The notes beneath the pieces were generated by a model that saw only the letters and a program-made list of their open reading frames with translations, had not been told where the DNA came from and did no database searches. A stretch of 64,000 bases of DNA from Streptococcus sp. X13SY08 (GTDB lineage: Bacteria > Bacillota > Bacilli > Lactobacillales > Streptococcaceae). How positions within the stretch are numbered: the stretch's first letter is position 1; each line of letters begins with the position of its first letter. Location of the stretch: the NCBI RefSeq assembly GCF_001182825.2, contig NZ_LFYO02000003.1:248001-312000 (forward strand). The letters run 5' to 3'. A program made the translations under genes and the position numbers. Positions 1-9,171 of the stretch are shown here, piece after piece.

Positions 1-783
1 AAGATGGTTGTTTCGGAGAGATTTTAACCGAGCGACCAGAGGGAGAAATTGAGGACTACAGTGCTTACCATCTGGCATCTGGTTTAGTAGATACCCATAT
101 TCATGGGTATGCCTCGCATGACGTCATGGACAATGATTTTGAAGGGATTAAGGTTATGTCTGAAGGCCTTTTATCCTGTGGGGTAACATCATGGCTACCA
201 ACAACCTTGACAGATTCGACTGAAAATTTGGATGCCGTTTGTGAAACCATCGGGCTCCATGCTGGTGAAGAAAAAGGTGCTAAAATTCAGGGTATTTTCC
301 TAGAAGGTCCCTTCTTCACGGAGAAATATAAGGGAGCGCAAAATCCAAAATACATGAGTGCCCCATCCATTGAAAAATTGGATAAGTGGTACAAATTGTC
401 AAATGGCTTGGTCAATAAAATTGCCATTGCCCCTGAGCGTGATGGTGTTAAAGAATTTATTGATTTTGCTAATGAAAAAGAGATTTATACGGCTTTGGCT
501 CATAGTGATGCCACTTACGAAGAAGCAAAGGTTGCGGTGGATGCCGGTGCAAATATCTTCGTTCATGTCTATAACGGCATGAGTGGGCTCCATCACCGCA
601 ATCCTGGCTTGGTAGGCGCAGCTCTTTCTTTAGAGAATGTCTTTGCTGAGGTCATTTGTGATGGACACCATGTTCATCCTCGTCTCTGGACACGCAGCAG
701 ATTTCATCATCATAGATGATGCGGGTAAACTAAAAGCCACCTATTTGGATGGTGTCAAACGTTTTGAAGCTGAAGAAAAATAG
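1..783 (+). pseudogene. nagA: N-acetylglucosamine-6-phosphate deacetylase (NagA), 5'-truncated by the window and internally deleted
   Basis: NagA removes the acetyl group from GlcNAc-6-phosphate in the cytoplasm, feeding amino-sugar catabolism and wall recycling. The reading frame is already open at base 3. It shows the metal-binding VDTHIHG motif (about 90-110), EGPFF, AHSDAT and VICDGHHVHP near 680. Directly after VHP the frame breaks. The last part of the protein (GHAADFIIIDDAGK to the stop at 781-783) resumes in another frame. About 110 codons holding the catalytic Asp region are missing, judged from remembered NagA length (about 380 aa). This is one of many internal deletions in the window and is probably not a natural pseudogene. 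Confidence 0.85.
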
Positions 784-932
784 CGGTGTCAAGGAAGTAA
801 CCAGAGAGAAAACGTCGTGCCTTATAGTTGCATAGCTAATATAGTAACTATATAGATGAACAGAGTCGAATGCTACAAGCAAGAGCTGTTCCATGGACCA
901 AAAAAGTTAAAATCCATTACTAATAAAATGAG

Positions 933-960
933 AAAACAGTCCGATATTTCGGACTGTTTT
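933..960. terminator. bidirectional rho-independent terminator between nagA and the aspartate kinase remnant
   Basis: A perfect 12-bp stem (933-944 with 949-960) has a 4-nt loop, with an A-tract on one side and a T-tract on the other. It suits the convergent nagA (+) and aspartate kinase (-) genes. The 784-932 stretch before it holds no recognisable gene. Confidence 0.85.
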
Positions 961-965
961 GTAGT

Positions 966-1125
966 TTAGTTGAAAAAGGCATCATAGAGAGCTTTCAAGG
1001 CAGCATCTCGTTCAGATGTTTTGACCACAAATATGATCAATCCCTACCGAACGAGCAGGGGCTAGCGAAGCCATGCGCAGAGTTGCTGAAGCCAGTGAGC
1101 TTCCCCCAAATTTTGTTACTTTCAT
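966..1125 (-). pseudogene. aspartate kinase remnant (N- and C-terminal ends only)
   Basis: On the minus strand an AAAGGAG ribosome binding site precedes ATG at 1125. The protein starts MKVTKFGGSSLASA, the unmistakable aspartokinase N-terminus with the KFGGSS nucleotide-binding motif. The 3' end encodes VVKTSERDAALKALYDAFFN and a stop at 966, the end of the C-terminal ACT domain. Only about 160 nt remain of a gene that is normally about 1.35 kb, so more than 1 kb is missing. Aspartate kinase catalyses the first step towards Lys, Thr and Met. As I recall, pneumococcus also has an aspartokinase gene next to fabM, so the position supports the call. Confidence 0.8.
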
Positions 1126-1657
1126 ATCTGCTCCTTTAGAGTTTTTAATATTATAGCAAAATTGCATAAAAATGTCTGCTAGTTTTAGGATATAAATTGT
1201 TCTAATCTACTACTTTAATTAGTTAAAAATATTCACAGTGAAAATAGAGAAAAGACCTCTCGTTTTGAAACGGTCTTAGTAGCGACGAAGGGCGTACATC
1301 CTGAGGCAAATTTAGAAGTTTATAAAAAATTGGGAAAGCACTGGAAGTACCAAAGAGGCAATCCGGTCTGTCGGAGCTATCCTAAAAAAGGAGTTCTAAG
1401 CGGAAGTTATCAGTTAGATAGCGTGAGGAATTCGCAATAAGATTTGTAGTCTGGACCACGGTGGACTGATTTACCAGTAGATGGTTTGACACATTTAGTC
1501 TAAAAAATAATCATTCCAGTCTGTTGTCAATAGTTCATTTTTTCAGATGTCACAAAAAAGCATAAAGAAAAAGGTATCGACAAAGAAATCTATGCTACAA
1601 TAATCAACAGTAATTTGATATGCAAATGATTAAAAGATCAAACAAAAGGAGATAGTT
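1126..1657. other. 532-nt gap upstream of fabM with a degraded coding remnant
   Basis: No intact gene is visible. From about 1252 an open frame reads TSRFETVLVATKGVHPEANL, then VYKKLGK, and stays open to TAA near 1438. A one-base shift at the GGGAAAGC stretch near 1336 gives a more protein-like end (ALEVPKRQSGLSELS, stop). I do not recognise it. It may be the tail of a lost gene. The 3' end carries the fabM leader with a FabT-like box and a good ribosome binding site (AAAGGAG). Confidence 0.4.
1614..1626. promoter_or_regulatory. FabT-like operator upstream of fabM
   Basis: The sequence TTTG-ATATG-CAAA fits the TTTG-N5-CAAA dyad seen four more times in this cluster. It lies 32 nt before the fabM start, where bound FabT could block transcription. 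It is the weakest of the five copies. Confidence 0.5.
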
Positions 1658-2449
1658 ATGACCTTTTCAACCATACTCTATCAAGTAGTGGATGAGGTAG
1701 CAATTTTGACCCTCAATCGTCCAGATGTTGCCAACGGCTTTAATATTCCCATGTGTGAAGAAATATTAGAAGCAATTGCTCTTGCGAAGAAAGACACGGC
1801 TGTTCGCATCTTACAAATTCAAGCGGCGGGGACGATTTTTTCTGTGGGAGGCGATTTGGTAGAGATGAAGCGGGCGGTTGATGAGGATGATATTCCTTCA
1901 TTGGTGCGTATCGCAGAGCTAGTCAATACCATTTCATTTTCTATTAAGCAGTTGCCTAAGCCTGTCATTATGGTAACGGATGGCGCTGTTGCAGGAGCGG
2001 CAGCTAATATTGCGGTTGCAGCAGATTTTGTCATAGCCTCTGACAAAACCAAATTCATTCAAGCTTTTATTGGTGTTGGCTTAGCACCAGATGCAGGTGG
2101 GATTTTCCTTTTGTCCCGCGCTATTGGTAGCAACCGCGCAGCACATTTAGCTCTGACAGGTGAAGCACTTTTAGCGGAAAAGGCGCTTGATTACGGAATT
2201 GTTTACAAAGTAGTTAACACAGAAAAATTAGAAAGAACAGTGGCGCAAGTAGTGAAAAAGCTCTTGCGCGGCTCCAGCAATTCATACGCAGCAATCAAGC
2301 AGGAAATTTGGAAAAGTCAGTTTGAAGGTTGGCAGGAATATACTAGTCTAGAATTGACGTTGCAGGAAGAATTAGCTTTCAAAGAGGATTTCAAAGAAGG
2401 GGTACGCGCTCATGCGGAGCGTCGTCGCCCACAATTCATTGGAAAATAA
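1658..2449 (+). CDS. fabM: trans-2-decenoyl-ACP isomerase FabM (enoyl-CoA hydratase/isomerase family)
   Basis: FabM isomerises trans-2- to cis-3-decenoyl-ACP, the branch point for unsaturated fatty acids in streptococci that lack FabA/FabB. The 263-aa protein has the crotonase fold signatures: an N-terminal [11 protein letters not shown], an oxyanion-hole region [10 protein letters not shown] (about residues 60-70), [17 protein letters not shown] (about 110-126) and GLAPDAGG. Length matches family members. It starts at ATG with AAAGGAG upstream and opens the FASII cluster, followed by fabT. It is separated from fabT by its own promoter, so fabM is probably transcribed alone as well as with the cluster. 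Confidence 0.92.
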   Translation: MTFSTILYQVVDEVAILTLNRPDVANGFNIPMCEEILEAIALAKKDTAVRILQIQAAGTIFSVGGDLVEMKRAVDEDDIPSLVRIAELVNTISFSIKQLPKPVIMVTDGAVAGAAANIAVAADFVIASDKTKFIQAFIGVGLAPDAGGIFLLSRAIGSNRAAHLALTGEALLAEKALDYGIVYKVVNTEKLERTVAQVVKKLLRGSSNSYAAIKQEIWKSQFEGWQEYTSLELTLQEELAFKEDFKEGVRAHAERRRPQFIGK

Positions 2450-2471
2450 AATAGTTTTTAGTTGAAAAATA

Positions 2472-2513
2472 TTTGACAATCAAATTGCATTGATGTATAC
2501 TTTGATGGTCAAA
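2472..2513 (+). promoter_or_regulatory. fabT-fabH promoter flanked by two FabT boxes
   Basis: TTGACA at 2473-2478 and TATACT at 2496-2501 are separated by exactly 17 bp. One FabT-like dyad (2472-2484) covers the -35. A second (2501-2513) overlaps the end of the -10 and the start point. FabT is known to repress its own operon with acyl-ACP as co-repressor. This layout is what autoregulation would need. Confidence 0.85.
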
Positions 2514-2533
2514 TTAAAAAGGAGGTGGTTGTC

Positions 2534-2967
2534 TTGGAAGACAAAAAATAAATGAATATTTAACAGCGATTTTCAATAATGTCTTGATCATCGAGGAGAT
2601 TAGTCTTCGGGGGAGTCGCTTTAGTGATATTTCGATAAAGGAAATGCATACTATTGATGTCATCGGGGATATCAAGGATGCAACTCCTAGTGATATTTCA
2701 CGAGTACTGATGGTGACCTTGGGAACTGTAACCACAAGTTTAAATAACTTGGAACGGAAAGGTTATATTGAACGCGTACGTTCTACCAAGGATCGTCGAG
2801 TAGTTCACCTTTATTTGACGAGAAAAGGTCGCTTGGTCTATCGATTACACCAACGTTTCCACCAGACTATGGTCAAAGAAATCACAGAGGGGATGGATGA
2901 GACAGAGTACCAAGTCATGAAAAAAGGTTTGGAAAATCTTTATCATTTCTTGGAGGGACTCAAATGA
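2534..2967 (+). CDS. fabT: MarR-family fatty-acid synthesis repressor FabT, frameshifted near its start
   Basis: FabT is the acyl-ACP-dependent repressor of streptococcal FASII. The winged-helix DNA-binding part is clear ([45 protein letters not shown]), followed by the dimerisation helices. The AAGGAGG ribosome binding site at 2518-2524 points to TTG at 2534. That frame reads L-E-D-K-K-stop, while [12 protein letters not shown] continues one base out of register. A seventh A in the 2543-2548 A-run would restore a normal N-terminus. Either a base is missing or translation restarts at TTG 2584, losing about 17 residues. The stop overlaps the fabH start (ATGA). Confidence 0.8.
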
Positions 2968-3941
2968 CTACCTACGCTAAAATTAGTCAGGTCGCACACT
3001 ATCTTCCACCACAGGTTGTCACAAACGATGACTTGAGCAAAATTATGGATACGAGTGATGACTGGATCGCTTCACGAACGGGTATCCGGAGACGACGTAT
3101 TGCAAAGGACCAGCAGACTAGTGATTTAGCCAGTCGAGTAGCTGAGAATTTGCTTGAAAAAGCAGCCTTATCTGCTGATCAAATTGATTTCATTATCGTG
3201 GCTACTATCACGCCAGACTCGACTATGCCGTCGACAGCAGCGCGAGTGCAAGCAGCGATTGGTGCGAAGCATGCATTTGCTTACGATTTATCTGCTGCTT
3301 GCTCAGGTTTTGTGTTTGCCTTGTCAATGGCAGAAAAATTGATTGCATCGGGTGCCTATCGAAAAGGGATGGTCATCGGTGCGGAGGTTCTTTCAAAAAT
3401 TATTGATTGGGAAAATCGCTCAACAGCAGTCCTCTTTGGCGATGGCGCAGGCGGTGTTTTGCTTGAGGCAGATGACCAACCCCATTTTCTGGCGGAAAGT
3501 TTAGGAACAGATGGTGCGCGTGGACATGGTTTGCAATCGGGGAAAACGGGACTACAATCTCCTTATTCGGAAACATCGGATCATAACCTCTATTTACGGA
3601 TGGACGGAAGAGCAATCTTTGACTTTGCCATTCGGGATGTAACCAAGTCTATAATAGGACTTCTCGAAAAAGAAGCCATGGAAGTAGAGGATGTAGATTA
3701 TTTCTTATTGCATCAAGCAAATGTCCGTATTTTGGAGAAAATGGCAAAAAAATTGGGTGTTTCAAACCAGAAATTTCCGACAAATGTTGCTAACTATGGC
3801 AATACGAGTGCGGCGACCATTCCTATCTTGCTCTCTGAGTGCGTAGAAGATGGACTCATTCAGTTAGATGGTGGTCAAACTATTCTCTTGAGTGGGTTTG
3901 GCGGAGGTCTTACTTGGGGAACACTCATTATTCAACTTTAG
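2964..3941 (+). CDS. fabH: beta-ketoacyl-ACP synthase III FabH
   Basis: FabH condenses acetyl-CoA with malonyl-ACP to start fatty-acid synthesis. The 325-aa thiolase-fold protein has all three catalytic residues in context: Cys in DLSAACSGF (about 112), His in LLHQAN (about 250) and Asn in [10 protein letters not shown] (about 280). The glycine-rich C-terminus GFGGGLTWG is typical. It overlaps fabT by 4 nt, so the two are translationally coupled. It looks intact. Confidence 0.95.
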   Translation: MTTYAKISQVAHYLPPQVVTNDDLSKIMDTSDDWIASRTGIRRRRIAKDQQTSDLASRVAENLLEKAALSADQIDFIIVATITPDSTMPSTAARVQAAIGAKHAFAYDLSAACSGFVFALSMAEKLIASGAYRKGMVIGAEVLSKIIDWENRSTAVLFGDGAGGVLLEADDQPHFLAESLGTDGARGHGLQSGKTGLQSPYSETSDHNLYLRMDGRAIFDFAIRDVTKSIIGLLEKEAMEVEDVDYFLLHQANVRILEKMAKKLGVSNQKFPTNVANYGNTSAATIPILLSECVEDGLIQLDGGQTILLSGFGGGLTWGTLIIQL

Positions 3942-4001
3942 TTAATAGGCTACGCTCGCGTGGTTATTAAAAATATTTACTTTTAAAAAGGAGACAACAA
4001 C

Positions 4002-4226
4002 ATGGCAGTATTTGAAAAAGTACAATCTATCATCGTAGAAGAACTCGGTAAGGAAGCTGAAGAAGTACAATTGACAACAACTTTTGAAGATTTGGATGCA
4101 GACTCATTGGATCTTTTCCAAGTGATTTCAGAAATCGAGGATGCCTTCGACATTCAAATTGAACCAGAAGACGGTTTGCAAACAGTTGATGACTTAGTTG
4201 CCTACGTTGAAGAACAAACAAAATAA
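4002..4226 (+). CDS. acpP: acyl carrier protein AcpP
   Basis: This 74-aa acidic protein carries growing acyl chains on 4'-phosphopantetheine. The attachment serine lies in [11 protein letters not shown] (Ser about 36). Start ATG at 4002 follows AAAAAGGAG. The 60-nt gap after fabH has no promoter I trust, so it belongs to the fabT operon. A weak terminator follows, so expression of fabK may rely partly on its own promoter. Confidence 0.95.
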   Translation: MAVFEKVQSIIVEELGKEAEEVQLTTTFEDLDADSLDLFQVISEIEDAFDIQIEPEDGLQTVDDLVAYVEEQTK

Positions 4227-4235
4227 GTATGTAAG

Positions 4236-4262
4236 AGCCTGAGGCTTGGACTCGGGTTTTTA
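4236..4262 (+). terminator. putative terminator or attenuator after acpP
   Basis: CCTGAG (4238-4243) pairs with CTCGGG (4251-4256, one G-T), followed by TTTTTATT. An alternative small hairpin GCC-tga-GGC overlaps it. The stem is short, so it may only reduce read-through into fabK. Confidence 0.5.
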
Positions 4263-4270
4263 TTGAGAAT

Positions 4271-4366
4271 GATACTTTGATATTCAAAAGATTGAACTAT
4301 CAAACCAAAAGATGTTTGTGGAGGGAGTCCCCTCCCTCTTGTTTAGGTAATTGTTTGAAGTTCAAA
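4271..4366 (+). promoter_or_regulatory. fabK control region with two FabT boxes
   Basis: A GATACT hexamer (4271-4276) abuts a FabT dyad (4276-4288), the same geometry as TATACT and the second box before fabT. A second dyad lies at 4354-4366, 32 nt before fabK. Between them a GGAGGG/CCTCCC hairpin (4320-4336) could act as a terminator or attenuator. The -35 is poor (TTGGAC with a 19-bp spacer). Confidence 0.6.
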
Positions 4367-4398
4367 TGCTTACTTAAGCAATAAATGAAGAGGTTAAG

Positions 4399-5364
4399 AT
4401 GAAAACAAAGATTACAGAATTGCTCAATATCCAATATCCAATTTTTCAAGGTGGTATGGCGTGGGTTGCGGATGGTGATTTAGCAGGTGCGGTTTCAAAT
4501 GCGGGTGGTCTGGGCATTATTGGTGGCGGAAATGCTCCTAAAGAAGTAGTTAAAGCCAATATTGATAAAGTTCGATCCATTACGGATAAACCTTTTGGGG
4601 TCAATATCATGCTTCTATCACCCTTTGCAGATGATATTGTGGATTTAGTCATCGAAGAAGGAGTTAAGGTCGTAACGACTGGTGCGGGAAATCCTGGGAA
4701 ATACATGGACCGTTTCCACGAAGCAGGAATTACTGTTATCCCTGTTATCCCAAGTGTAGCACTGGCTAAGCGCATGGAAAAATTGGGCGCAGATGCAATT
4801 GTTGCAGAAGGTATGGAAGCGGGAGGTCACATTGGAAAATTGACCACTATGACCTTAGTACGTCAGGTAGTTGAAGCCGTCAATATTCCTGTCATTGCGG
4901 CAGGGGGGGTTGCAGATGGGCATGGTGCTGCAGCGAGCTTCATGCTTGGAGCAGAAGCCGTGCAAGTGGGAACCCGTTTTGTAGTTGCCAAAGAGTCCAA
5001 TGCACATCCTGCCTTCAAAGAAAAAATTCTCAAAGCTAAAGACATTGATACAACGGTTTCCGCCTCTGTAGTCGGTCATCCAGTTCGTGCCATTAAAAAT
5101 AAATTAGCCACGACCTATGCTCAAGCAGAGAAGGATTTCTTGGCAGGAAAGATTTCTGCTGAATCTATCGAAGAATTGGGTGCAGGAGCTCTACGCAATG
5201 CTGTAGTAGATGGAGATGTGGTCAACGGATCTGTCATGGCAGGGCAAATTGCTGGATTGGTTTCCAAAGAAGAAACCTGTGAAGAGATCTTGAAAGATAT
5301 CTATTATGGGGCAGCTCGTGTCATCAATGAAGAAGCTGCGCGATGGGCAAACCTGACGAAATAA
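4399..5364 (+). CDS. fabK: enoyl-ACP reductase II FabK (FMN-dependent)
   Basis: FabK is the flavoprotein enoyl-ACP reductase that replaces FabI in streptococci, so it confers natural resistance to triclosan-type inhibitors. The 321-aa TIM-barrel of the 2-nitropropane dioxygenase family shows PIFQGGMAWVADG at the N-terminus, AEGMEAGGHIG in the middle and the FMN phosphate site IAAGGVADG...LGAEAVQVGTRF. It is intact and full length, 9 nt upstream of fabD. Confidence 0.95.
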   Translation: MKTKITELLNIQYPIFQGGMAWVADGDLAGAVSNAGGLGIIGGGNAPKEVVKANIDKVRSITDKPFGVNIMLLSPFADDIVDLVIEEGVKVVTTGAGNPGKYMDRFHEAGITVIPVIPSVALAKRMEKLGADAIVAEGMEAGGHIGKLTTMTLVRQVVEAVNIPVIAAGGVADGHGAAASFMLGAEAVQVGTRFVVAKESNAHPAFKEKILKAKDIDTTVSASVVGHPVRAIKNKLATTYAQAEKDFLAGKISAESIEELGAGALRNAVVDGDVVNGSVMAGQIAGLVSKEETCEEILKDIYYGAARVINEEAARWANLTK

Positions 5365-5373
5365 GGAGAGACT

Positions 5374-6233
5374 ATGAAAACAGCCTTTTTATTTGCAGGT
5401 CAGGGAGCTCAAACTCTAGGCATGGCACATGATTTGTACGATATGTACCCAGTTGTGCGAGAAACATTTGACCGTGCTAAGGAGGTCTTGGGCTACGATA
5501 TTCGACAGCTGATTGACCATGACGTCGTTTGTTGCAGCAGCATGGCTTTACACCTGATATGGTAGCTGGTCTTTCATTAGGGGAATACTCAGCTCTTGTT
5601 GCAGCAGGAGCGCTAACATTCGAAGAAGCGCTTGATCTGGTTGCTAAACGAGGACAATTCATGGAGACAGCAGCCCCTGCTGGTTCAGGAAAAATGGTAG
5701 CTGTTCTCAATACAGACGTTGCTCTCATTGAAGAAGCCTGTCAAGCAGCTTCTGTCCACGGCTACGTGGCGCCAGCTAATTACAACACACCAACTCAGAT
5801 TGTCATCGGTGGGGATGTCGCTGCGGTGGACATGGCAATCGAAAAGCTAAGGGCGGCAGGCGCTAAACGTCTGGTTCCACTCAATGTATCAGGACCTTTC
5901 CACACAGCGCTCTTAAAGCCAGCAAGTGAACAATTAGCTAAAGAACTTGAGACGCTTGATTTTAACAATTTTTCTCTACCAGTTATTGGTAACACAGAGG
6001 CTCAGCTCATGGAAAGTTGTCGTGTCAAAGAGCTCTTAGCCCGTCAAGTCATGGAACCTGTCCGTTTTTATGAATCAATCGAAACGATGAAAGAGTTGGG
6101 AATGACACGCGTCATTGAAATCGGCCCAGGGAAGATTCTTAGCGGCTTTATGAAAAAAATTGATAAAAATATACCTGTCATCACAGTAGAAAATGTGGCA
6201 AGTTTGGAAACCTTGTTAAAGACAGTTCAGTAG
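5374..6233 (+). pseudogene. fabD: malonyl-CoA:ACP transacylase FabD, interrupted by an internal deletion
   Basis: FabD transfers malonyl from CoA to ACP. The start MKTAFLFAGQGAQ is canonical, and from about 5526 the rest (GLSLGEY with the catalytic Ser, GPFHTALL with the His) is intact in another frame. At 5523-5526 the segment linking LIDHD to RLLQQHG is missing. Against remembered homologues 22 codons are lost with 2 nt (GT) left, i.e. a 64-nt deletion. FabD is essential and lies inside an otherwise intact operon, so a real null is implausible. Spacing to fabG is 8 nt with AGGAGG overlapping the fabD stop. Confidence 0.88.
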
Positions 6234-6241
6234 GAGGAAAA

Positions 6242-6976
6242 ATGGAAATTTCAGCAAAAAATGTATTTGTAACTGGTTCAACACGAGGAATCGGCCTGGC
6301 TATTGCTCATAAATTTGCGAGCATGGGGGCTAATGTCGTTTTGAATGGTCGCTCTGCTATTTCTCAAGAGCTCTTGGATCAATTTGCAGATTACGATGTG
6401 AAAGTTTTGGCCATTTCCGGAGATATTTCTAGTAGTCAAGATGCTAAGCGTATGGTAGACCAAGCTATTGATGAGTTGGGATCAATTGATATTTTAGTCA
6501 ACAATGCAGGTGTCACTAAAGATGGCATGGCACTGCGAATGACCGAGGAAGACTTTGAGTCTATTCTGAAAATCAATTTGACAGGAACGTTTAACATGAC
6601 ACAAGCTGTCTTAAAACCTATGACCAAGGCACGTGCAGGTGCGATTATCAATGTTTCTAGCGTTGTTGGTTTGATTGGAAATGCGGGTCAGGCAAACTAT
6701 GCAGCCTCAAAAGCTGGTGTCATTGGCTTTAGCAAATCAATCGCCCGGGAAGTGGCAGCGCGTAATGTTCGTGTCAATGTAATTGCACCAGGTTTTATTG
6801 AGTCAGATATGACAGCTGGCTTGGCAGATAAAATCAAGGATGCCATGACAGGACAAATCCCTATGAAACGCTTTGGACAAGCTCATGAGGTAGCAGATGT
6901 GGCAGCATTTCTAGCTAGCCAAGAATACCTAACTGGTCAAGTCATCACTCTTGATGGCGGTTTGACCATGATTTAG
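6242..6976 (+). CDS. fabG: 3-oxoacyl-ACP reductase FabG
   Basis: FabG is the NADPH-dependent ketoacyl-ACP reductase of FASII. The short-chain dehydrogenase motifs are complete in the 244-aa protein: TGSTRGIG nucleotide loop (about residues 11-18), NNAG (about 87), Ser in INVSSVVG, and the YAASK Tyr-Lys pair (about 151-155). Start ATG at 6242 follows TAGGAGG. It looks intact. Confidence 0.96.
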   Translation: MEISAKNVFVTGSTRGIGLAIAHKFASMGANVVLNGRSAISQELLDQFADYDVKVLAISGDISSSQDAKRMVDQAIDELGSIDILVNNAGVTKDGMALRMTEEDFESILKINLTGTFNMTQAVLKPMTKARAGAIINVSSVVGLIGNAGQANYAASKAGVIGFSKSIAREVAARNVRVNVIAPGFIESDMTAGLADKIKDAMTGQIPMKRFGQAHEVADVAAFLASQEYLTGQVITLDGGLTMI

Positions 6977-7008
6977 TGATCCACATAGTTGAAAGAAAAG
7001 AGGATAGG

Positions 7009-8241
7009 ATGTCTACAAAACGAGTTGTAATTACAGGTTATGGAGTAACATCTCCAATAGGCAATACACCGGAAGAATTTTGGTCAAGTTTGGAAAATGG
7101 GCAAATCGGGATTGGCCCAATTACGAAATTTGATGCTAGCGACTATAATGTACGGAATGCTGCGGAAATCAAGGGATTTCCTTTTGACAAATATTTCGTT
7201 AAAAAAGATAAAAATCGCTATGATGATTATTCATTGTATGCTCTCTACGCGGCACAAGAAGCGGTGGCTAATGCCAATCTAGATACAGAATCACTGGACT
7301 GTGACCGTTTCGGTGTTATCTTGTCAACTGGTATCGGTGGTATTTCAGAAATCGAGCAACAAGTAGAGCGCATGAACGAAAAAGGAGCGAAGCGTATTCG
7401 TCCTATGGCTTTGCCTAAGGCTTTGCCAAATATGGCAGCTGGAAATATTGCTATGCAAGTAGGAGCTCATGGTGTTTGTAAATGTGTCATCACAGCCTGT
7501 GCATCATCGAATGATGCTTTGGGAGAAGCTTTCCGTGAGATTAAGTTTGGCTTCCAAGATGTGATGTTGGCAGGTGGTGCAGAAGCAGCGATCACACCAT
7601 TTGCTATCGGTGGTTTCCAAGCTTTGACAGCTATGTCAACAACGCAAGACCCTGCACGTGCTTCTATTCCATTTGATAAAGATCGTAACGGTTTTGTCAT
7701 GGGGGAAGGCTCTGCGGTTATCGTTTTAGAAAGTTTAGAGCATGCTAAAAAGCGTGGGGCGACCATCTTAGCGGAGGTTGTAGGATATGGAAATACTTGC
7801 GATGCTCACCACATGACCTCTCCACATCCAGAAGGGTTAGGAGCGATTAAAGCTATGCAATTAGCTCTCTCAGAAGCAGGTATTCAGCCGACAGATGTGG
7901 ATTATATCAATGCTCATGGAACTTCTACTCCTGCCAATGAAAAGGGTGAAAGCCAAGCCATCGTCTCTGTCTTTGGTACGAAAACACCAGTTTCATCTAC
8001 AAAATCATTTACAGGCCATTTGCTAGGTGCAGCAGGAGCGATTGAAGCTGTAGCGGTGGTGGAATCTATGAAACATTCCTATGCACCAATGACAGCTGGC
8101 ACGACAGAATTGTCTGAGGATATTGAAGCAGATGTTATCTATGGACAAGGTCGTCCACTGGAAATTAACTATGCCATTTCAAATACGTTTGGTTTTGGTG
8201 GGCATAATTCGGTCATTGCCTTCAAGCGTTGGGAAGGGTAA
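7009..8241 (+). CDS. fabF: beta-ketoacyl-ACP synthase II FabF
   Basis: FabF is the elongating condensing enzyme. The 410-aa protein carries Cys in TACASSNDALG (about 163), His in NAHGTSTP (about 300) and His in FTGHLLGAAGA (about 337), the Cys-His-His set of FabF/FabB. I place the start at ATG 7009 (MSTKRVVITGYG) because AAAGAGGA sits just upstream. An in-frame ATG 33 nt earlier has no ribosome binding site. It is intact, and accB follows 5 nt after the stop. Confidence 0.95.
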   Translation: MSTKRVVITGYGVTSPIGNTPEEFWSSLENGQIGIGPITKFDASDYNVRNAAEIKGFPFDKYFVKKDKNRYDDYSLYALYAAQEAVANANLDTESLDCDRFGVILSTGIGGISEIEQQVERMNEKGAKRIRPMALPKALPNMAAGNIAMQVGAHGVCKCVITACASSNDALGEAFREIKFGFQDVMLAGGAEAAITPFAIGGFQALTAMSTTQDPARASIPFDKDRNGFVMGEGSAVIVLESLEHAKKRGATILAEVVGYGNTCDAHHMTSPHPEGLGAIKAMQLALSEAGIQPTDVDYINAHGTSTPANEKGESQAIVSVFGTKTPVSSTKSFTGHLLGAAGAIEAVAVVESMKHSYAPMTAGTTELSEDIEADVIYGQGRPLEINYAISNTFGFGGHNSVIAFKRWEG

Positions 8242-8246
8242 GATAC

Positions 8247-8729
8247 ATGAATATCTCAGAGATTAAGGACTTGATGAGCCAGTTTGATGGGTCGAGTCTG
8301 CGTGAATTTTCTTATAAAAATGGTAATGATGAGTTGGCCTTTAGTAAAAATGGAGCAGGACTAACTCCAGTAGTATCTAATACTTCAACAGAGGCGGCAG
8401 CTCCTCTTGCTGCAACGGCGCAAGTAAGTCCAGTTGTGACAGAAAGCTCTGTACCAGAAGTAGAAGAAGTTGTGAATACAGAGGCACCTGCTCAAGGAAA
8501 TATTGTGGACAGCCCTCTTGTGGGTGTGGCTTACTTGTCACCATCTCCTGATAAACCAGCTTTTGTAGCTGTCGGAGATAGCGTCAAAAAAGGACAAACC
8601 TTACTCATTATCGAAGCCATGAAAGTTATGAATGAAGTTCCTGCACCACAGGACGGTGTCATCACTGAAATTTTGGTGTCAAATGAAGCGGTGGTTGAAT
8701 TTGGACAAGGATTGGTGCGTATTCAATGA
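8247..8729 (+). CDS. accB: biotin carboxyl carrier protein of acetyl-CoA carboxylase
   Basis: AccB carries biotin between AccC and AccAD to make malonyl-CoA. The 160-aa protein has a family-typical N-terminal helix region ([13 protein letters not shown]), an Ala/Pro/Thr/Glu-rich linker (about residues 45-85) and a C-terminal biotinyl domain with the biotin-attachment Lys in EAMKVMNEV (about 126). The start is ATG 8247. The stop overlaps fabZ by 4 nt. Confidence 0.94.
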   Translation: MNISEIKDLMSQFDGSSLREFSYKNGNDELAFSKNGAGLTPVVSNTSTEAAAPLAATAQVSPVVTESSVPEVEEVVNTEAPAQGNIVDSPLVGVAYLSPSPDKPAFVAVGDSVKKGQTLLIIEAMKVMNEVPAPQDGVITEILVSNEAVVEFGQGLVRIQ

Positions 8730-9148
8730 TTGATATTGTAAAAATTAAAGAGGTTTTACCGCATCGCTATCCCATGCTATTGGTGGATCGGGTCTTGGAA
8801 GTTAGTGAAGATACCATAGTTGCTCTTAAAAATGTGACCATTAACGAGCCCTTTTTCAACGGTCATTTTCCTGATTATCCTGTTATGCCGGGTGTCCTCA
8901 TCATGGAGGCACTTGCGCAAACCGCAGGTGTTTTGGAATTATCCAAAGAAGAAAATCAGGGCAAGTTGGTCTTTTATGCAGGTATGGATAAGGTCAAATT
9001 TAAAAAGCAAGTGCTACCAGGGGATCAGCTCGTTATGACAGCGACTTTTGTCAAACGCCGTGGGACTATTGCGGTGGTAGAAGCTAAAGCAGAAGTGGAT
9101 GGCAAGTTGGCTGCCAGTGGGACCTTGACCTTTGCCATTGGCAACTAA
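8726..9148 (+). CDS. fabZ: 3-hydroxyacyl-ACP dehydratase FabZ
   Basis: FabZ dehydrates 3-hydroxyacyl-ACP. The 140-aa hot-dog protein shows [13 protein letters not shown] at the N-terminus, the catalytic His in [14 protein letters not shown] (about 48) and Glu in [11 protein letters not shown] (about 62). It overlaps accB by ATGA, indicating coupling, and is followed 23 nt later by accC. Confidence 0.95.
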   Translation: MIDIVKIKEVLPHRYPMLLVDRVLEVSEDTIVALKNVTINEPFFNGHFPDYPVMPGVLIMEALAQTAGVLELSKEENQGKLVFYAGMDKVKFKKQVLPGDQLVMTATFVKRRGTIAVVEAKAEVDGKLAASGTLTFAIGN

Positions 9149-9171
9149 GCAGTGCAAGAGGGAGGACGACT

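Noticed and set aside
1252-1440. A real gene upstream of fabM
   Set aside because: The open frame has no start or ribosome binding site and seems shifted internally; treated as a remnant.
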